Source of the DNA: Bdellovibrionales bacterium
Lineage (GTDB): Bacteria > Bdellovibrionota > Bdellovibrionia > Bdellovibrionales > Bdellovibrionaceae
Direction: 5' to 3'
Assembly: GCA_016713585.1 (NCBI GenBank)
Contig: JADJOV010000002.1
Span: forward strand, 310,001-374,000
Length of the DNA: 64,000 nucleotides
The notes under the pieces were generated by a model. It saw only the letters and a program-made list of their open reading frames with translations. It was not told the origin of the DNA and did no database searches. A program made the position numbers and the translations under genes. This document shows, in pieces, positions 10,364 to 18,904 of this stretch; the stretch's first letter is position 1; the number at the start of each line of letters is the position of its first letter.

Positions 10364-11572
10364 ATGCACAGGAATCCATGGGATCCCGCCAAATCCTGCT
10401 TTAACGAGTATGAGGTTCACTCCCTTAAGCCTTCCCAATTGAGCTCCGAAGTTTCTACCTACCAGGTGCGGCCAAATTTCTTTTCACTGACCATCGAGGA
10501 CTTGAAGGCCATTTTTGAGGGCCAAGGGAAAGAGCAATTTCGTTCACAACAAGTTTTCAAGTGGGTTTACGAAAAGCGAACCACCGATCCCGAAAAAATG
10601 AGTAATTTATCAAAATCTTTTCGAGCAGAACTCAGAAACCTTTTTGATTTTTCGCTGCCTCCTGTCGCTACCCATTTGAAATCGATTGATGGCACCCAGA
10701 AGTTTTTATTTGATATGGGCCAAGGGATGACAGTCGAAGCTGTTCTGATTCCCTCTGATGGGCGTTTGACTCTTTGTATTTCTTCCGAGATTGGCTGCAA
10801 TATGGCCTGCCGTTTTTGCTTTACCGGAAAGCAAAAGCTCAAACGTCGGCTTCAAACAGGTGAAATTGTGGGGCAGTTTATGCAGGTCCATGACCGCCTA
10901 GGGCCGGATGAAAGAATTTCCAATATTGTTTTCATGGGGATGGGTGAACCTCTCGATAACCCCGAGGCTGTCTTTAAGTCGATTGAAATCTTGCACTCAA
11001 CCTGGGGAATGAATGTCTCAAAAAAGCGAGTGACCGTTTCGACTTCTGGGATCGTTCCTGAGATGTGGCGAATTGCGGCTTCGAAAGTGCGACTCGCTGT
11101 CAGTCTCAACGGACCCGACGATGCGATTCGAACTCAAGTCATGCCAATTAACAAGCGCTGGCCCTTGGCGCAACTTCTCTCCGCCTGTAAAGAATACACC
11201 CGCGCAACTCGCGATAAGGTCACCTTTGAGTACGTTCTTCTGAAAGGTGTCACAGATCAAATTGAGCATGCCCGAAAGCTCTATAAGTTAACTAGGGATG
11301 TTCCTTGTAAGATCAACATTATTCCGTTTAACGAACATCCAGGAACTGGCTTTGAGCGACCTGACGATTCCCAAGTCGCCCTTTTTCACAAAGAACTCAT
11401 GAATCTTGGCGCCCATGTACTCCTCCGGCGCACGATGGGCCGAGATATCTTTGCAGCTTGTGGACAATTAACGAGTGCCTATGAAGAGCACCCGAAAATG
11501 ATGGATATTTCAAACTCAACTTTAGGAGGTCTTCGTGTCACAGATTCTCGTGGTGGGCAGCTTAGCTTATGA
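10364..11572 (+). CDS. rlmN: Dual-specificity RNA methyltransferase RlmN
   Basis: A radical-SAM enzyme that methylates C2 of A2503 in 23S rRNA and A37 in some tRNAs. The [4Fe-4S]-SAM cysteines are in GCNMACRFC (about residues 145, 149, 152). The C-terminal methyl-accepting Cys is in DIFAACGQL, and GMGEPLDN follows the radical-SAM GGE-like motif. The family core starts near FFSLTIEDLK at about residue 39, so the true start may be the GTG before RPNFF rather than the ATG at 10364. The 3' end overlaps the PfkB gene by 38 bp, so the two are probably co-transcribed. Confidence 0.94.
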   Translation: MHRNPWDPAKSCFNEYEVHSLKPSQLSSEVSTYQVRPNFFSLTIEDLKAIFEGQGKEQFRSQQVFKWVYEKRTTDPEKMSNLSKSFRAELRNLFDFSLPPVATHLKSIDGTQKFLFDMGQGMTVEAVLIPSDGRLTLCISSEIGCNMACRFCFTGKQKLKRRLQTGEIVGQFMQVHDRLGPDERISNIVFMGMGEPLDNPEAVFKSIEILHSTWGMNVSKKRVTVSTSGIVPEMWRIAASKVRLAVSLNGPDDAIRTQVMPINKRWPLAQLLSACKEYTRATRDKVTFEYVLLKGVTDQIEHARKLYKLTRDVPCKINIIPFNEHPGTGFERPDDSQVALFHKELMNLGAHVLLRRTMGRDIFAACGQLTSAYEEHPKMMDISNSTLGGLRVTDSRGGQLSL

Positions 11573-12440
11573 CAGTATAAAAACTCCGTCTGGCTCGGTC
11601 AGTCGAACCCTCGGCGGGTCAGCAAATTATTTTTCTCTGGCGGCCTCACTCCTTGCTCCTGTGCGAGTGGTTGGCGTGATCGGAGATGATTATGTTGATG
11701 CCGATAAGAACTTACTTCTGCAACGACGTGTGGATTTATCAGGACTTGAAAAAGTTCACGGCAAGACTTTTCATTGGGAGGGCTTTTATGACACCAATCT
11801 CAACGAAGCCCAAACGCTTAAAACAGAACTGAATGTTTTTGAAAGTTTCAGCCCTAAACTTCCAGCTCAATTCAAGGATTCTGAATTTGTATTCCTAGCA
11901 AACATTGCCCCAGAACTTCAGCTCCAAGTTCTTGAGCAAGTGAGGCGCCCAAAGTTTGTGGGAATGGACACCATGAACTACTGGATTACCTCTAAAAAGC
12001 CCGCACTTCATGAAGTTCTGTCTAAAGTCGATGTTTTATTGATTAATGAAACCGAATCAGAAATGTTGACTGGGGCCCCAAACGCGATTGCTGCAGCTTC
12101 AAAATTGGTTCAGATGGGCCCACAGGCAGTTGTTATCAAACGCGGTGAATATGGATTTGCGCTTTATACCAAATCAGAAGGGTTTCACATACTACCAGCC
12201 TTTCCGATCGAGATTGTCGTCGATCCAACTGGCGCCGGGGACACTTTTGCTGGAGGTTTTTTTGGCTATCTTGCAAGCCTGGGGCGAGTCCCAACTGTCA
12301 CTGACATGAAGGCCGCCTGTGTGGCTGGGACAATCCTGGCGAGTTTTACTATTCAAGACTTTGGAGTGAAGGCCATTGCTGAAGTCACAGAAGCCCATCT
12401 CAATTTGAGACGGGAAAAATATCTAAAAGTAATTTGTTAA
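11535..12440 (+). CDS. PfkB/ribokinase-family sugar kinase
   Basis: A phosphotransferase of the ribokinase superfamily. The N-terminal GGSANYFSLAAS matches PfkB signature 1, and the C-terminal DPTGAGDTFAGGF is signature 2 with the anion hole and catalytic Asp. The GTG start at 11535 is chosen because a very strong site, TAGGAGGT, lies 4 bp upstream, inside the end of rlmN. The substrate (adenosine, fructose, ribose or other) cannot be read. Members that start ILVVGSLAYDSI are often annotated as adenosine- or sugar-kinase-like proteins. The product of 301 residues is full length. Confidence 0.85.
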   Translation: MSQILVVGSLAYDSIKTPSGSVSRTLGGSANYFSLAASLLAPVRVVGVIGDDYVDADKNLLLQRRVDLSGLEKVHGKTFHWEGFYDTNLNEAQTLKTELNVFESFSPKLPAQFKDSEFVFLANIAPELQLQVLEQVRRPKFVGMDTMNYWITSKKPALHEVLSKVDVLLINETESEMLTGAPNAIAAASKLVQMGPQAVVIKRGEYGFALYTKSEGFHILPAFPIEIVVDPTGAGDTFAGGFFGYLASLGRVPTVTDMKAACVAGTILASFTIQDFGVKAIAEVTEAHLNLRREKYLKVIC

Positions 12441-12495
12441 TGTTGGACGAGCCTTCAGTCTAGATTGTCTCGAGTTTTGTCTCAGGTGGGCCGAT

Positions 12496-13695
12496 ATGAA
12501 GTCGACCATGAGAAAAAAGGAAAACAACTCTGCAGTAGATGATCTTCTCGACTCGCTGCTAGAAGACATTGATAATTCTCCAAGCACCTCTTCTGGGGCT
12601 CATGGCCCTGAAGGTCTTCCTTTTTCGAAAAATAATCATCCCCCTGGAATGCCAACCAACGACTATGATCTCGAAGCGCCTCCAGAATATAGTGATAATC
12701 AGCCATCACAATATGATAGTGAGCAAAGGGGTTTCGGGGATGAGCTTCAGTGGGGTAAGCTTGATATTCCTGAACTTCCCCAACATTATCAAACTCCCGA
12801 AGAGGTCTTTGGTGAAGCCCAACCTCCCGCGCCAGATTTGATTGAGAGTTCCGCTCAAGAAGAAGTCCACAAGACAAAACATCCGCCAGCGAATAATCAA
12901 CAGGATGAAACCTTTGCACTCGCAGGAGACAATGAACAAGCCCCAATGAAATCTTCGGGCCTTCCCGGAGCCTCTGATGTCGATCCAACTGTCACTGTCA
13001 CCGCGTTCGCAAAAAAACAAAAACCCCAAGAACCTGAAGAAAAGGTTGCCATTGGTAGTCACCGAAGTTCTCAAAAAGTCGGCCAAGTATACACCTCTGT
13101 CGATGCAAGCCTTGCCCAAGCAGAGACTTTAAAATACGCTCAACAGAGAATTCTGCAGCTCGAGAAAGACCTCGAACGTTACCGCCAGGAAAATGACGAG
13201 CTTGCCTCCGCTGCTGAAATAATCAAGGCTCGCTCTGATGATTTTGAGAGCAAGCTAGTTGCAACCGAAAAAGAAAAGAATGAAGTGCATGACCAATACA
13301 AAAGTGAATTCACACTCCTTAAAGGCAGCTTGCAATTCAAGGAAACTGAACTCGGGAAAGCTCGACTGAAAATCGATGAGCTCGAAGGAAGAATGAAATC
13401 AGACTTTAAAAAGATTCGTTCTAAAGAAAGAGAGCTAGAAAATCGCCTGGAGCTTGCCCGGGCTGAGAAATATGCGTTGATGCGGGCCAAAGACGATAAT
13501 ATCTTGGAGCTCCAAAGAAAAATTGACCAAATTAAAAGTGAGCTATCCAACTACAAATCTAAAGTCTATGAGCTTAATAAATCTATTGATGGTCAAAACG
13601 AGCAGATTCGAAGAACTGTACGTGCTTTACGTCTAGCCTTAACAAGTCTGGAAGCTAAGAATGATAACATTGTTCCGATAAAGAAGGCAGAATAG
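12496..13695 (+). CDS. Coiled-coil protein, function unknown
   Basis: A 399-residue protein in two parts. Residues 1 to about 200 are acidic, rich in Pro, Ser and Gln, and likely disordered. Residues about 205-385 are strongly heptad-patterned (EKDLERYRQENDELASAAE and onward) and predict one long coiled coil. There is no signal peptide or membrane segment, so it is probably cytoplasmic. The ATG at 12496 begins MKSTMRKKENNS. It is 6 bp upstream of the metallophosphoesterase, so they are likely co-expressed. Such architectures occur in cytoskeletal and polar scaffold proteins, but nothing here identifies the role. Confidence 0.7.
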   Translation: MKSTMRKKENNSAVDDLLDSLLEDIDNSPSTSSGAHGPEGLPFSKNNHPPGMPTNDYDLEAPPEYSDNQPSQYDSEQRGFGDELQWGKLDIPELPQHYQTPEEVFGEAQPPAPDLIESSAQEEVHKTKHPPANNQQDETFALAGDNEQAPMKSSGLPGASDVDPTVTVTAFAKKQKPQEPEEKVAIGSHRSSQKVGQVYTSVDASLAQAETLKYAQQRILQLEKDLERYRQENDELASAAEIIKARSDDFESKLVATEKEKNEVHDQYKSEFTLLKGSLQFKETELGKARLKIDELEGRMKSDFKKIRSKERELENRLELARAEKYALMRAKDDNILELQRKIDQIKSELSNYKSKVYELNKSIDGQNEQIRRTVRALRLALTSLEAKNDNIVPIKKAE

Positions 13696-13701
13696 AAGTC
13701 T

Positions 13702-14853
13702 ATGGAACCTTCCGCTCCCTTGTCGTCTCAAACACTTCCACAGACCCCTACGTCTCCTGGAACGACTCCACTTAAGAAAATCAAGATTGTTATAAGCGAT
13801 CTTCACTTAGGCAAGGGTCGACGACTTGACAATGGCGGGACAAATCCTCTGGAAGAATTCTATTTCGAGGACAAATTAGTTGAGTTTATTCACTATTATT
13901 CCACTGGCATGTATAGAGATTATGAAGTCGAAATGATTATCAACGGTGATTTTCTTAATTTTTTGCAGGTTGACTTCAGAGGACACTTTTTAACTGTCAT
14001 CACCGAATCCGTAGCCCTTGAAGTTTTTAAATCAATTGTGCGCGGGCATGAAAAAGTTTTTCAAGCCCTGGCTGATTTTGTAGCTAAACCCAATCATACA
14101 CTGACCTATGTCGTAGGAAATCATGATCAAGCAATGATTTGGCCTGCCTGTCGTGTTGCTTTTAACAATCTTGTCGGCAAACAAATTCGCTTCAAAAACT
14201 TGGTTTATTTTTTTGATGGGGTGCACATCGAACACGGGCATATGCATGAGGCAGCCAATCGGATGGATCCCAAAAAGTTTTTTCTTAAAAAAGATCTGGC
14301 TGAGCCAATTTTGAATTTGCCTTTTGGGTCTCATTTTTTCGTCGAATTGGTCTTAAGAATCAAAGAGAAATACCCTCATGTTGATAAAATCAGGCCGTTT
14401 GCCAAAATGGTTCGGTGGGCCCTAATCAATGAAACCACTCTTATGCTCACTTCCTTTTTATCCCTAGTCGGGTATTTTTTTAAGACATTGTTTGTCAAAG
14501 ATCCCCGACGAAGTTGGCCCTTTCGCCGAATTTTAAGAGTGATGTTGGAAAGTGCTGTTTTCCCGGACTTGGGTGAATCGGCGCGTAAAATCCTGAATGA
14601 TGACAGAGTCCACACAGTTATCTTTGGCCATTCCCACGTCTACCAGTATCGACAATGGTCGTCAGATAAAGAATATTTTAACACTGGAACATGGACTGAG
14701 CTCACCTCTTTAGATATTGTGTCCCTGGGTAAAATTACAAAGCTGACGTATGTTCTGCTTGAATATCCTGAAGACACCACGGCTCGTCCGCGAGGCCGAC
14801 TGAAAGAGTGGAAGGGATATCACAAGATCGAAGAAGACGTCGCCATCTCTTAA
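13702..14853 (+). CDS. Calcineurin-like metallophosphoesterase
   Basis: A binuclear metal phosphoesterase with all the family motifs in order: SDLHLG, NGDFLN, VGNHDQ and FGHSHV. The layout resembles LpxH (UDP-2,3-diacylglucosamine hydrolase of lipid A synthesis), but the 383 residues are longer than the usual 240-270, and the extra central helices (about residues 230-260, hydrophobic LTSFLSLVGYFF) could associate with membrane. The substrate is therefore open. It sits between the coiled-coil gene and pgi with gaps of only 6 and 13 bp, so it is part of one transcription unit. Confidence 0.8.
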   Translation: MEPSAPLSSQTLPQTPTSPGTTPLKKIKIVISDLHLGKGRRLDNGGTNPLEEFYFEDKLVEFIHYYSTGMYRDYEVEMIINGDFLNFLQVDFRGHFLTVITESVALEVFKSIVRGHEKVFQALADFVAKPNHTLTYVVGNHDQAMIWPACRVAFNNLVGKQIRFKNLVYFFDGVHIEHGHMHEAANRMDPKKFFLKKDLAEPILNLPFGSHFFVELVLRIKEKYPHVDKIRPFAKMVRWALINETTLMLTSFLSLVGYFFKTLFVKDPRRSWPFRRILRVMLESAVFPDLGESARKILNDDRVHTVIFGHSHVYQYRQWSSDKEYFNTGTWTELTSLDIVSLGKITKLTYVLLEYPEDTTARPRGRLKEWKGYHKIEEDVAIS

Positions 14854-14866
14854 GGAGGGACTTCTC

Positions 14867-16085
14867 TTGATCGAAATATCTCAAACAAACAGACCTACAG
14901 GGCCCGATGTGCTCTCCCATTGCCAGAATTCACTTCACTCGCTTCTGAAGCGAAAAGATCTGGGCTTTCTAGACCTTCCCCATCGAATTCCGCTCTGGCA
15001 GGAGTCTCAGAAATTAGGAAATCAGTGGCGGGAACGATTTCAGCAATTAGTAGTCCTCGGGATTGGCGGAAGCTCACTCGGCGTTCGGACTTTGATCGAG
15101 GTTTTCAATGTTCAAAACGTAATAGTTTTGGATAATGTGGATGGGATCACCTTTCAGCGTGAGCTTGAGCATATCAAGGACTGGGAAAAAACTGGATGGG
15201 CTGTTATTTCCAAAAGTGGAACGACTATTGAGACTCTTTGTGCCCTAGAGTTTGTTCAACAAATTTACAAAGAAAAGGGCATTCGCTTTGATCAACGAGT
15301 CGTGGTCATCTCTGAAACCACCGAAAACTCTCTGAGCAAATGGGCCCAATTACATTCGATCCCCCATCTTGAGATTCCAAAGGATGTTGGTGGAAGATAC
15401 TCCGTCCTATCCCCAGTGGGAATGTTTCCAGCCGCTTATATGGGCCTTGATTTGGAAGCCCTTCGCCTGGGAGCGATCGGTGCGTTAAAAAAATACCACG
15501 GCCGTCACCCAACTGATGGCTCAATTTTCGAGCAGTTTTCAGCGCCAAGAATGGATTACCAACTTCTGGTTTTATTCATCTCGCCTTAAGTACTTCGGGA
15601 TGTGGTGGATGCAGCTTTGGGCCGAAAGTTTAGCAAAGAAAACCAATCGCCATGGAAAAGAAGCACCACGCGTAAGTACACCAGTTTCTGCCATTGGAGC
15701 CACAGATCAACACTCAGTGCTGCAGCAAGTGATGGAAGGGGCAAAAGATAAGTTCGTTGTTTTTTGGCAATTTGAGGACACTGAAAAAGCGGGCTTGCCT
15801 CTTGTTGAAAGTCATTTTCCAGAGACAAAAGATCTTGTCGGTCGCCGAATGGGCGAGCTTCTGTCGATTGAAGCTGAATCAACTTGCCAGGGTCTAAACC
15901 TTAACGGGATCTCAACCATGACGCTGAGAGTTGCCCAGCTCAATGAAGAGAGTCTAGGTCATTTGCTGATGCTTTGTCAGATTTTAGTCGGCGGACTCGG
16001 GGAGCTTCTCGAGATTAATGCTTTTGACCAACCCGGGGTCGAGCTAGGCAAAAGACTCGCAAAAGAAAAATTACGAAAACCCTGA
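14867..16085 (+). CDS. pgi: Glucose-6-phosphate isomerase, short form (frameshift)
   Basis: Interconverts glucose-6-phosphate and fructose-6-phosphate. It starts at TTG 14867, 6 bp after AAGGAGGG. The first frame holds VVLGIGGSSLG and ISKSGTTIETL (phosphate-binding SIS motifs). The frame breaks at about 15525-15545, and the other frame continues ITNFWFYSSRLKYFGMWWMQL, GATDQHSVLQQ and QPGVELGKRLAKE. The joined protein of about 406 residues is the compact Pgi form seen in many deltaproteobacteria and Bdellovibrionota, compared with about 550 for the E. coli form. A single assembly indel is the best explanation for the break. Confidence 0.92.
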
Positions 16086-16121
16086 TTGTCTCTTGAATAG
16101 CGAAGGAATTATACTTCTCCT

Positions 16122-17045
16122 ATGGTGAGCCAAGAAGATAACTCAGAAGAAAAAACCATTGTTGCCTCGGATACGAATCTCAAAAAGCAGATTTCGGGGC
16201 AGGATACGACTGCGCCAGTCTTGGTCGTCTTGATTGGTCCATCTGGGTACCAAGGTAAGCAATGGCCCTTAGGACATGGCTCCGTGATTGGCCGTGCCGT
16301 TGAGTCCGCTATATTTGTGGATGATCGCTCCCTCAGTCGTTCCCACGCGCGTTTGGATATTGTTGATGGTCATGTCTCAATCGTAGACCTCGGATCAACA
16401 AATAGAACTCAGGTCAATGGACAAAACCTACCACCCATGGCCCCCTGTTCGCTTAAAAATAATGACCAAATTAAAACAGGCAATGTGATCTTCAAATATC
16501 TGGAATGTGGAAACATTGAGGCCGTCGCAAATCAGGCCCTTTTTGATAAGGCTAGCCGTGATGCTCTGACTGGGGCCCACTCCAAGGGAGCTTTTTTGGA
16601 AAGAGGTCCCGAGGTGATGAAGCGGTCTGAGGTTCTTAATGAACCGCTCAGTTTAATCGTTTTTGATCTCGATCACTTCAAGAAAATCAACGACACTCAC
16701 GGCCACCCGGGCGGCGATTTTGTTCTTAGAGAATTAGGAAGAATTATCGGTCAAAAAATGATTCGGTCGAATGATTTTTTTGCCCGTTATGGTGGGGAAG
16801 AATTTGTTCTGATGCTCTCCGGGACGAATCTCAAAGTCGCCGGTGAAATTGCAGAACGAATTCGAACGACAATTCAAAACAATCAGTTTATTTTCGAAAA
16901 CAAAACAATTCCTGTAACAATTTCGGTCGGTGTTTCAACAAAGACATCCACCGACACCGATTGGGAACAGCTCTTTGAGCGAGCCGATAAGGCCATGTAT
17001 CAATCGAAGCAAAGTGGCCGCAATAAGGTGACCATCATTAGTTAG
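16122..17045 (+). CDS. FHA-GGDEF diguanylate cyclase (DgcB-like)
   Basis: Makes cyclic di-GMP. Residues about 33-125 form an FHA phosphothreonine-binding domain (IGRA, LSRSHA, STNRTQVNG). Residues about 140-305 form a GGDEF domain with ARYGGEEF intact and an RxxD inhibitory site (RSND) five residues before it, so product inhibition is expected. The N-terminal tail of about 30 residues is Thr/Ser-rich and contains EEKTIVASDT. In Bdellovibrio DgcB, also FHA-GGDEF, the tail is reported to be phosphorylated and read by its own FHA, and this tail could work the same way. That comparison is from memory and is an inference. A PilZ receptor protein is encoded 6 kb away. Confidence 0.93.
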   Translation: MVSQEDNSEEKTIVASDTNLKKQISGQDTTAPVLVVLIGPSGYQGKQWPLGHGSVIGRAVESAIFVDDRSLSRSHARLDIVDGHVSIVDLGSTNRTQVNGQNLPPMAPCSLKNNDQIKTGNVIFKYLECGNIEAVANQALFDKASRDALTGAHSKGAFLERGPEVMKRSEVLNEPLSLIVFDLDHFKKINDTHGHPGGDFVLRELGRIIGQKMIRSNDFFARYGGEEFVLMLSGTNLKVAGEIAERIRTTIQNNQFIFENKTIPVTISVGVSTKTSTDTDWEQLFERADKAMYQSKQSGRNKVTIIS

Positions 17046-17181
17046 TTTTGGTGCAGGTATTCCTCTTATATTCATCCAGGGCCAAAAAGTATCGCTTTAG
17101 TGCCGGCACGGATTTCGCTGATATACCTACTTTGGATACATTGACTGGTTTTTAGGGCGAGAGTTTCCAGTCACTAACTAT

Positions 17182-17233
17182 CTAGAATTTGTAAACAATT
17201 CTAGTGGTTGGCTGGGAGGTGCGAAAGCGCACC
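17182..17233 (+). other. Two consecutive hairpins in leader of sigma gene
   Basis: The 243-bp gap between the GGDEF gene and the ECF sigma gene contains CTAGAATT (17182-17189) and AATTCTAG (17197-17204) around a 7-nt loop, extendable outward by AACTA/TGGTT pairing with one bulge. GGTGCG (17218-17223) and CGCACC (17228-17233) follow around a 4-nt loop. No U-run follows, so they do not look like a terminator. They could be a structured 5' leader or an attenuator. They do not match the conserved core of the c-di-GMP riboswitches. Confidence 0.4.
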
Positions 17234-17288
17234 CCTAGGAAAAAAATTCATGGTATTAACCGAAGTTTAACAGAAACGAGTCTAAAGT

Positions 17289-17909
17289 ATGGATCGAGAG
17301 CTTGAAATGCTAACTGATCTTGAGATCGTTGAAAAGGTTAAGTCTGGTGATCGGAAGTCTTTTTCTTTGCTGGTGAAACGTCATCAGCGAGGGTTGCTCC
17401 GATTGAGCCTAAGGTTTGCGAAAGACATGGGAACTGCTGAAGACATTGTCCAAGAGGCTTTTATTAAGGCCTATGAGAAACTGGCCTCTTTCGAAGCTCG
17501 CTCCAGCTTCAAGAGTTGGCTTTTCCAGATTGCTGTGAATACAGCACGGAACAAGTTTCGCAAGGCTAAAATGGAAACGACAGACATCGACGATGTTCAT
17601 CTTGCCGTTGGAGCCGTTGCGGAATCCAATTTGGTTCAAACGGCTGTCGCCGATATTATTCAGCGGGAAGTTGATCTTCTGCCGTTTAAGCAAAAAACAG
17701 CTCTAATGTTGCGAATCTACGAAGATATGAGTTTTAAAGAGATTTCTGAAATCATGGACTGCCCCTACGATACCGCAAAAGCAAATTATCGCCACGCTCT
17801 ATTGAAATTGCGCGAGACCTTTGAGCAAAGTCATGACTTGAAAAATTGGTCTGAACAGGTTGGAGGCTTTTTTACTGAACTCACCCAGCGTCCGGAGGCT
17901 ACTGAATGA
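17289..17909 (+). CDS. ECF-type RNA polymerase sigma factor (RpoE-like)
   Basis: A 206-residue group-IV sigma factor. Region 2 is visible as AEDIVQEAFIKAYEKLASF with the following SSFKSWLFQIAVNTARN. Region 4 is FKQKTALMLRIYEDMSFKEI plus its helix-turn-helix DTAKANYRHALLKLRE. There is no region 3. The stop overlaps the start of the next gene by 4 bp (ATGA), which couples it translationally to a single-pass membrane protein, the usual arrangement for an anti-sigma factor. Target promoters cannot be deduced from this window. Confidence 0.92.
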   Translation: MDRELEMLTDLEIVEKVKSGDRKSFSLLVKRHQRGLLRLSLRFAKDMGTAEDIVQEAFIKAYEKLASFEARSSFKSWLFQIAVNTARNKFRKAKMETTDIDDVHLAVGAVAESNLVQTAVADIIQREVDLLPFKQKTALMLRIYEDMSFKEISEIMDCPYDTAKANYRHALLKLRETFEQSHDLKNWSEQVGGFFTELTQRPEATE

Positions 17910-18370
17910 ACTCACGATTGCGACGAACACTAAAACAGTCTGGAGAGACTAAAATCTCGCTGGATGATGCCTATTTCGAACGGCTTCATGATCGAATCAT
18001 GAAGCAAATCGATGCAACCAAGGTCGAGCCCATATCCCAATTCGACTCAATTCTAAATCGATCAAAGTCCCTGTTTAAACTGCACGCTTGGTCCTTTCTT
18101 CAATTGACCTCTGCCGCTGCGCTTTTTGTAATATTTTGCGGGAAATCGACTGACTTTGTGCAAAACGTTTGGTCCTCGAGTCGGACCGTTCAACGAGCTC
18201 AGAATGATAAAAAAATAGTGAGGGTGGCTCTTCAATCCCCTGAGGGCTTATCCGCTTCATTCATTTCATTTCAAAAGGACGATGATTTTCTGATGGAAGT
18301 CGCCGCCAATTCCATGAACGACCTGTCCCGTGACCAGTTTCGCGAATTTATTGGACAAAAAGCCAATTAA
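17906..18370 (+). CDS. Single-pass membrane protein, probable anti-sigma factor
   Basis: 154 residues. The N-terminal 65 are cytoplasmic in character (SLDDAYFERLHDRIMKQID), followed by one hydrophobic segment at about 68-85 (FLQLTSAAALFVIF) and a C-terminal, presumably periplasmic, domain. It has no recognisable zinc anti-sigma HxxxCxxC motif. The call rests on position (ATGA overlap with the ECF sigma gene) and topology, which match anti-sigma factors that hold the sigma at the membrane. Confidence that it is a real gene is high, and in the role moderate. Confidence 0.65.
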   Translation: MNSRLRRTLKQSGETKISLDDAYFERLHDRIMKQIDATKVEPISQFDSILNRSKSLFKLHAWSFLQLTSAAALFVIFCGKSTDFVQNVWSSSRTVQRAQNDKKIVRVALQSPEGLSASFISFQKDDDFLMEVAANSMNDLSRDQFREFIGQKAN

Positions 18371-18389
18371 GGCTCTTTAATACACCCAG

Positions 18390-18893
18390 ATGGTAACTTT
18401 AGGTTTAACGTTCAGACTCTTTATGCCGATTTTAGCGTCAACTGTGTTTGCGGCGCCGCCCGTTTCTGAAAAATCAGACATCGGCACGAAAAAGAACCAC
18501 CTTGAAGAGCTCTTTATTTGGAAAGTTAGCGAAGAGCTTAAACTTTCGACTGGCGACGAAAAGAAATTTTCAGACACGCTCAGATCTCTGAGTGCTCAAA
18601 AACAGGCAATTTCTCAAAAATTAGAAGACCTAACAGGTTTGTTTATTCACGCCAAAACCGACGCCGAACGAAAAAAGCAATTTGCTGCCTACCGAAAGGC
18701 GCTTATTGATTATAACAATTTGGCCGTTGATGAGCTGGACCAAATGAAGGGAATCTTTGGAATGCAAAAAATGGCACATTATATGGAAGTAAAAATAGAT
18801 ATTACCAATAAAATTAAGGCTCTCATTTCGAGCCCAGACAAAAGTGGAAAAGATAAAAAACTACTGCCCGCCCCAAAAGTCATTGAAGAGTAG
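18390..18893 (+). CDS. Periplasmic helical protein (possible stress sensor)
   Basis: 167 residues with a signal peptide (about residues 1-21, ending VFAAP) and then an all-helical, Lys/Glu-rich body (ELKLSTGDEKKFSDTLRSL...). The size, helix content and position as third gene of a sigma/anti-sigma set resemble CpxP/Spy/zinc-resistance-associated proteins, which sense envelope stress. The LTxxQ motif itself is not evident, so this is only an analogy. It lies 19 bp after the membrane protein gene and is probably in the same operon. Confidence 0.55.
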   Translation: MVTLGLTFRLFMPILASTVFAAPPVSEKSDIGTKKNHLEELFIWKVSEELKLSTGDEKKFSDTLRSLSAQKQAISQKLEDLTGLFIHAKTDAERKKQFAAYRKALIDYNNLAVDELDQMKGIFGMQKMAHYMEVKIDITNKIKALISSPDKSGKDKKLLPAPKVIEE

Positions 18894-18904
18894 AATCCCC
18901 GATT

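Noticed and set aside
17100..17288. Cyclic di-GMP riboswitch downstream of the GGDEF gene
   Set aside because: Hairpins are present, but I do not see the conserved GEMM core sequences or a tetraloop/receptor arrangement.
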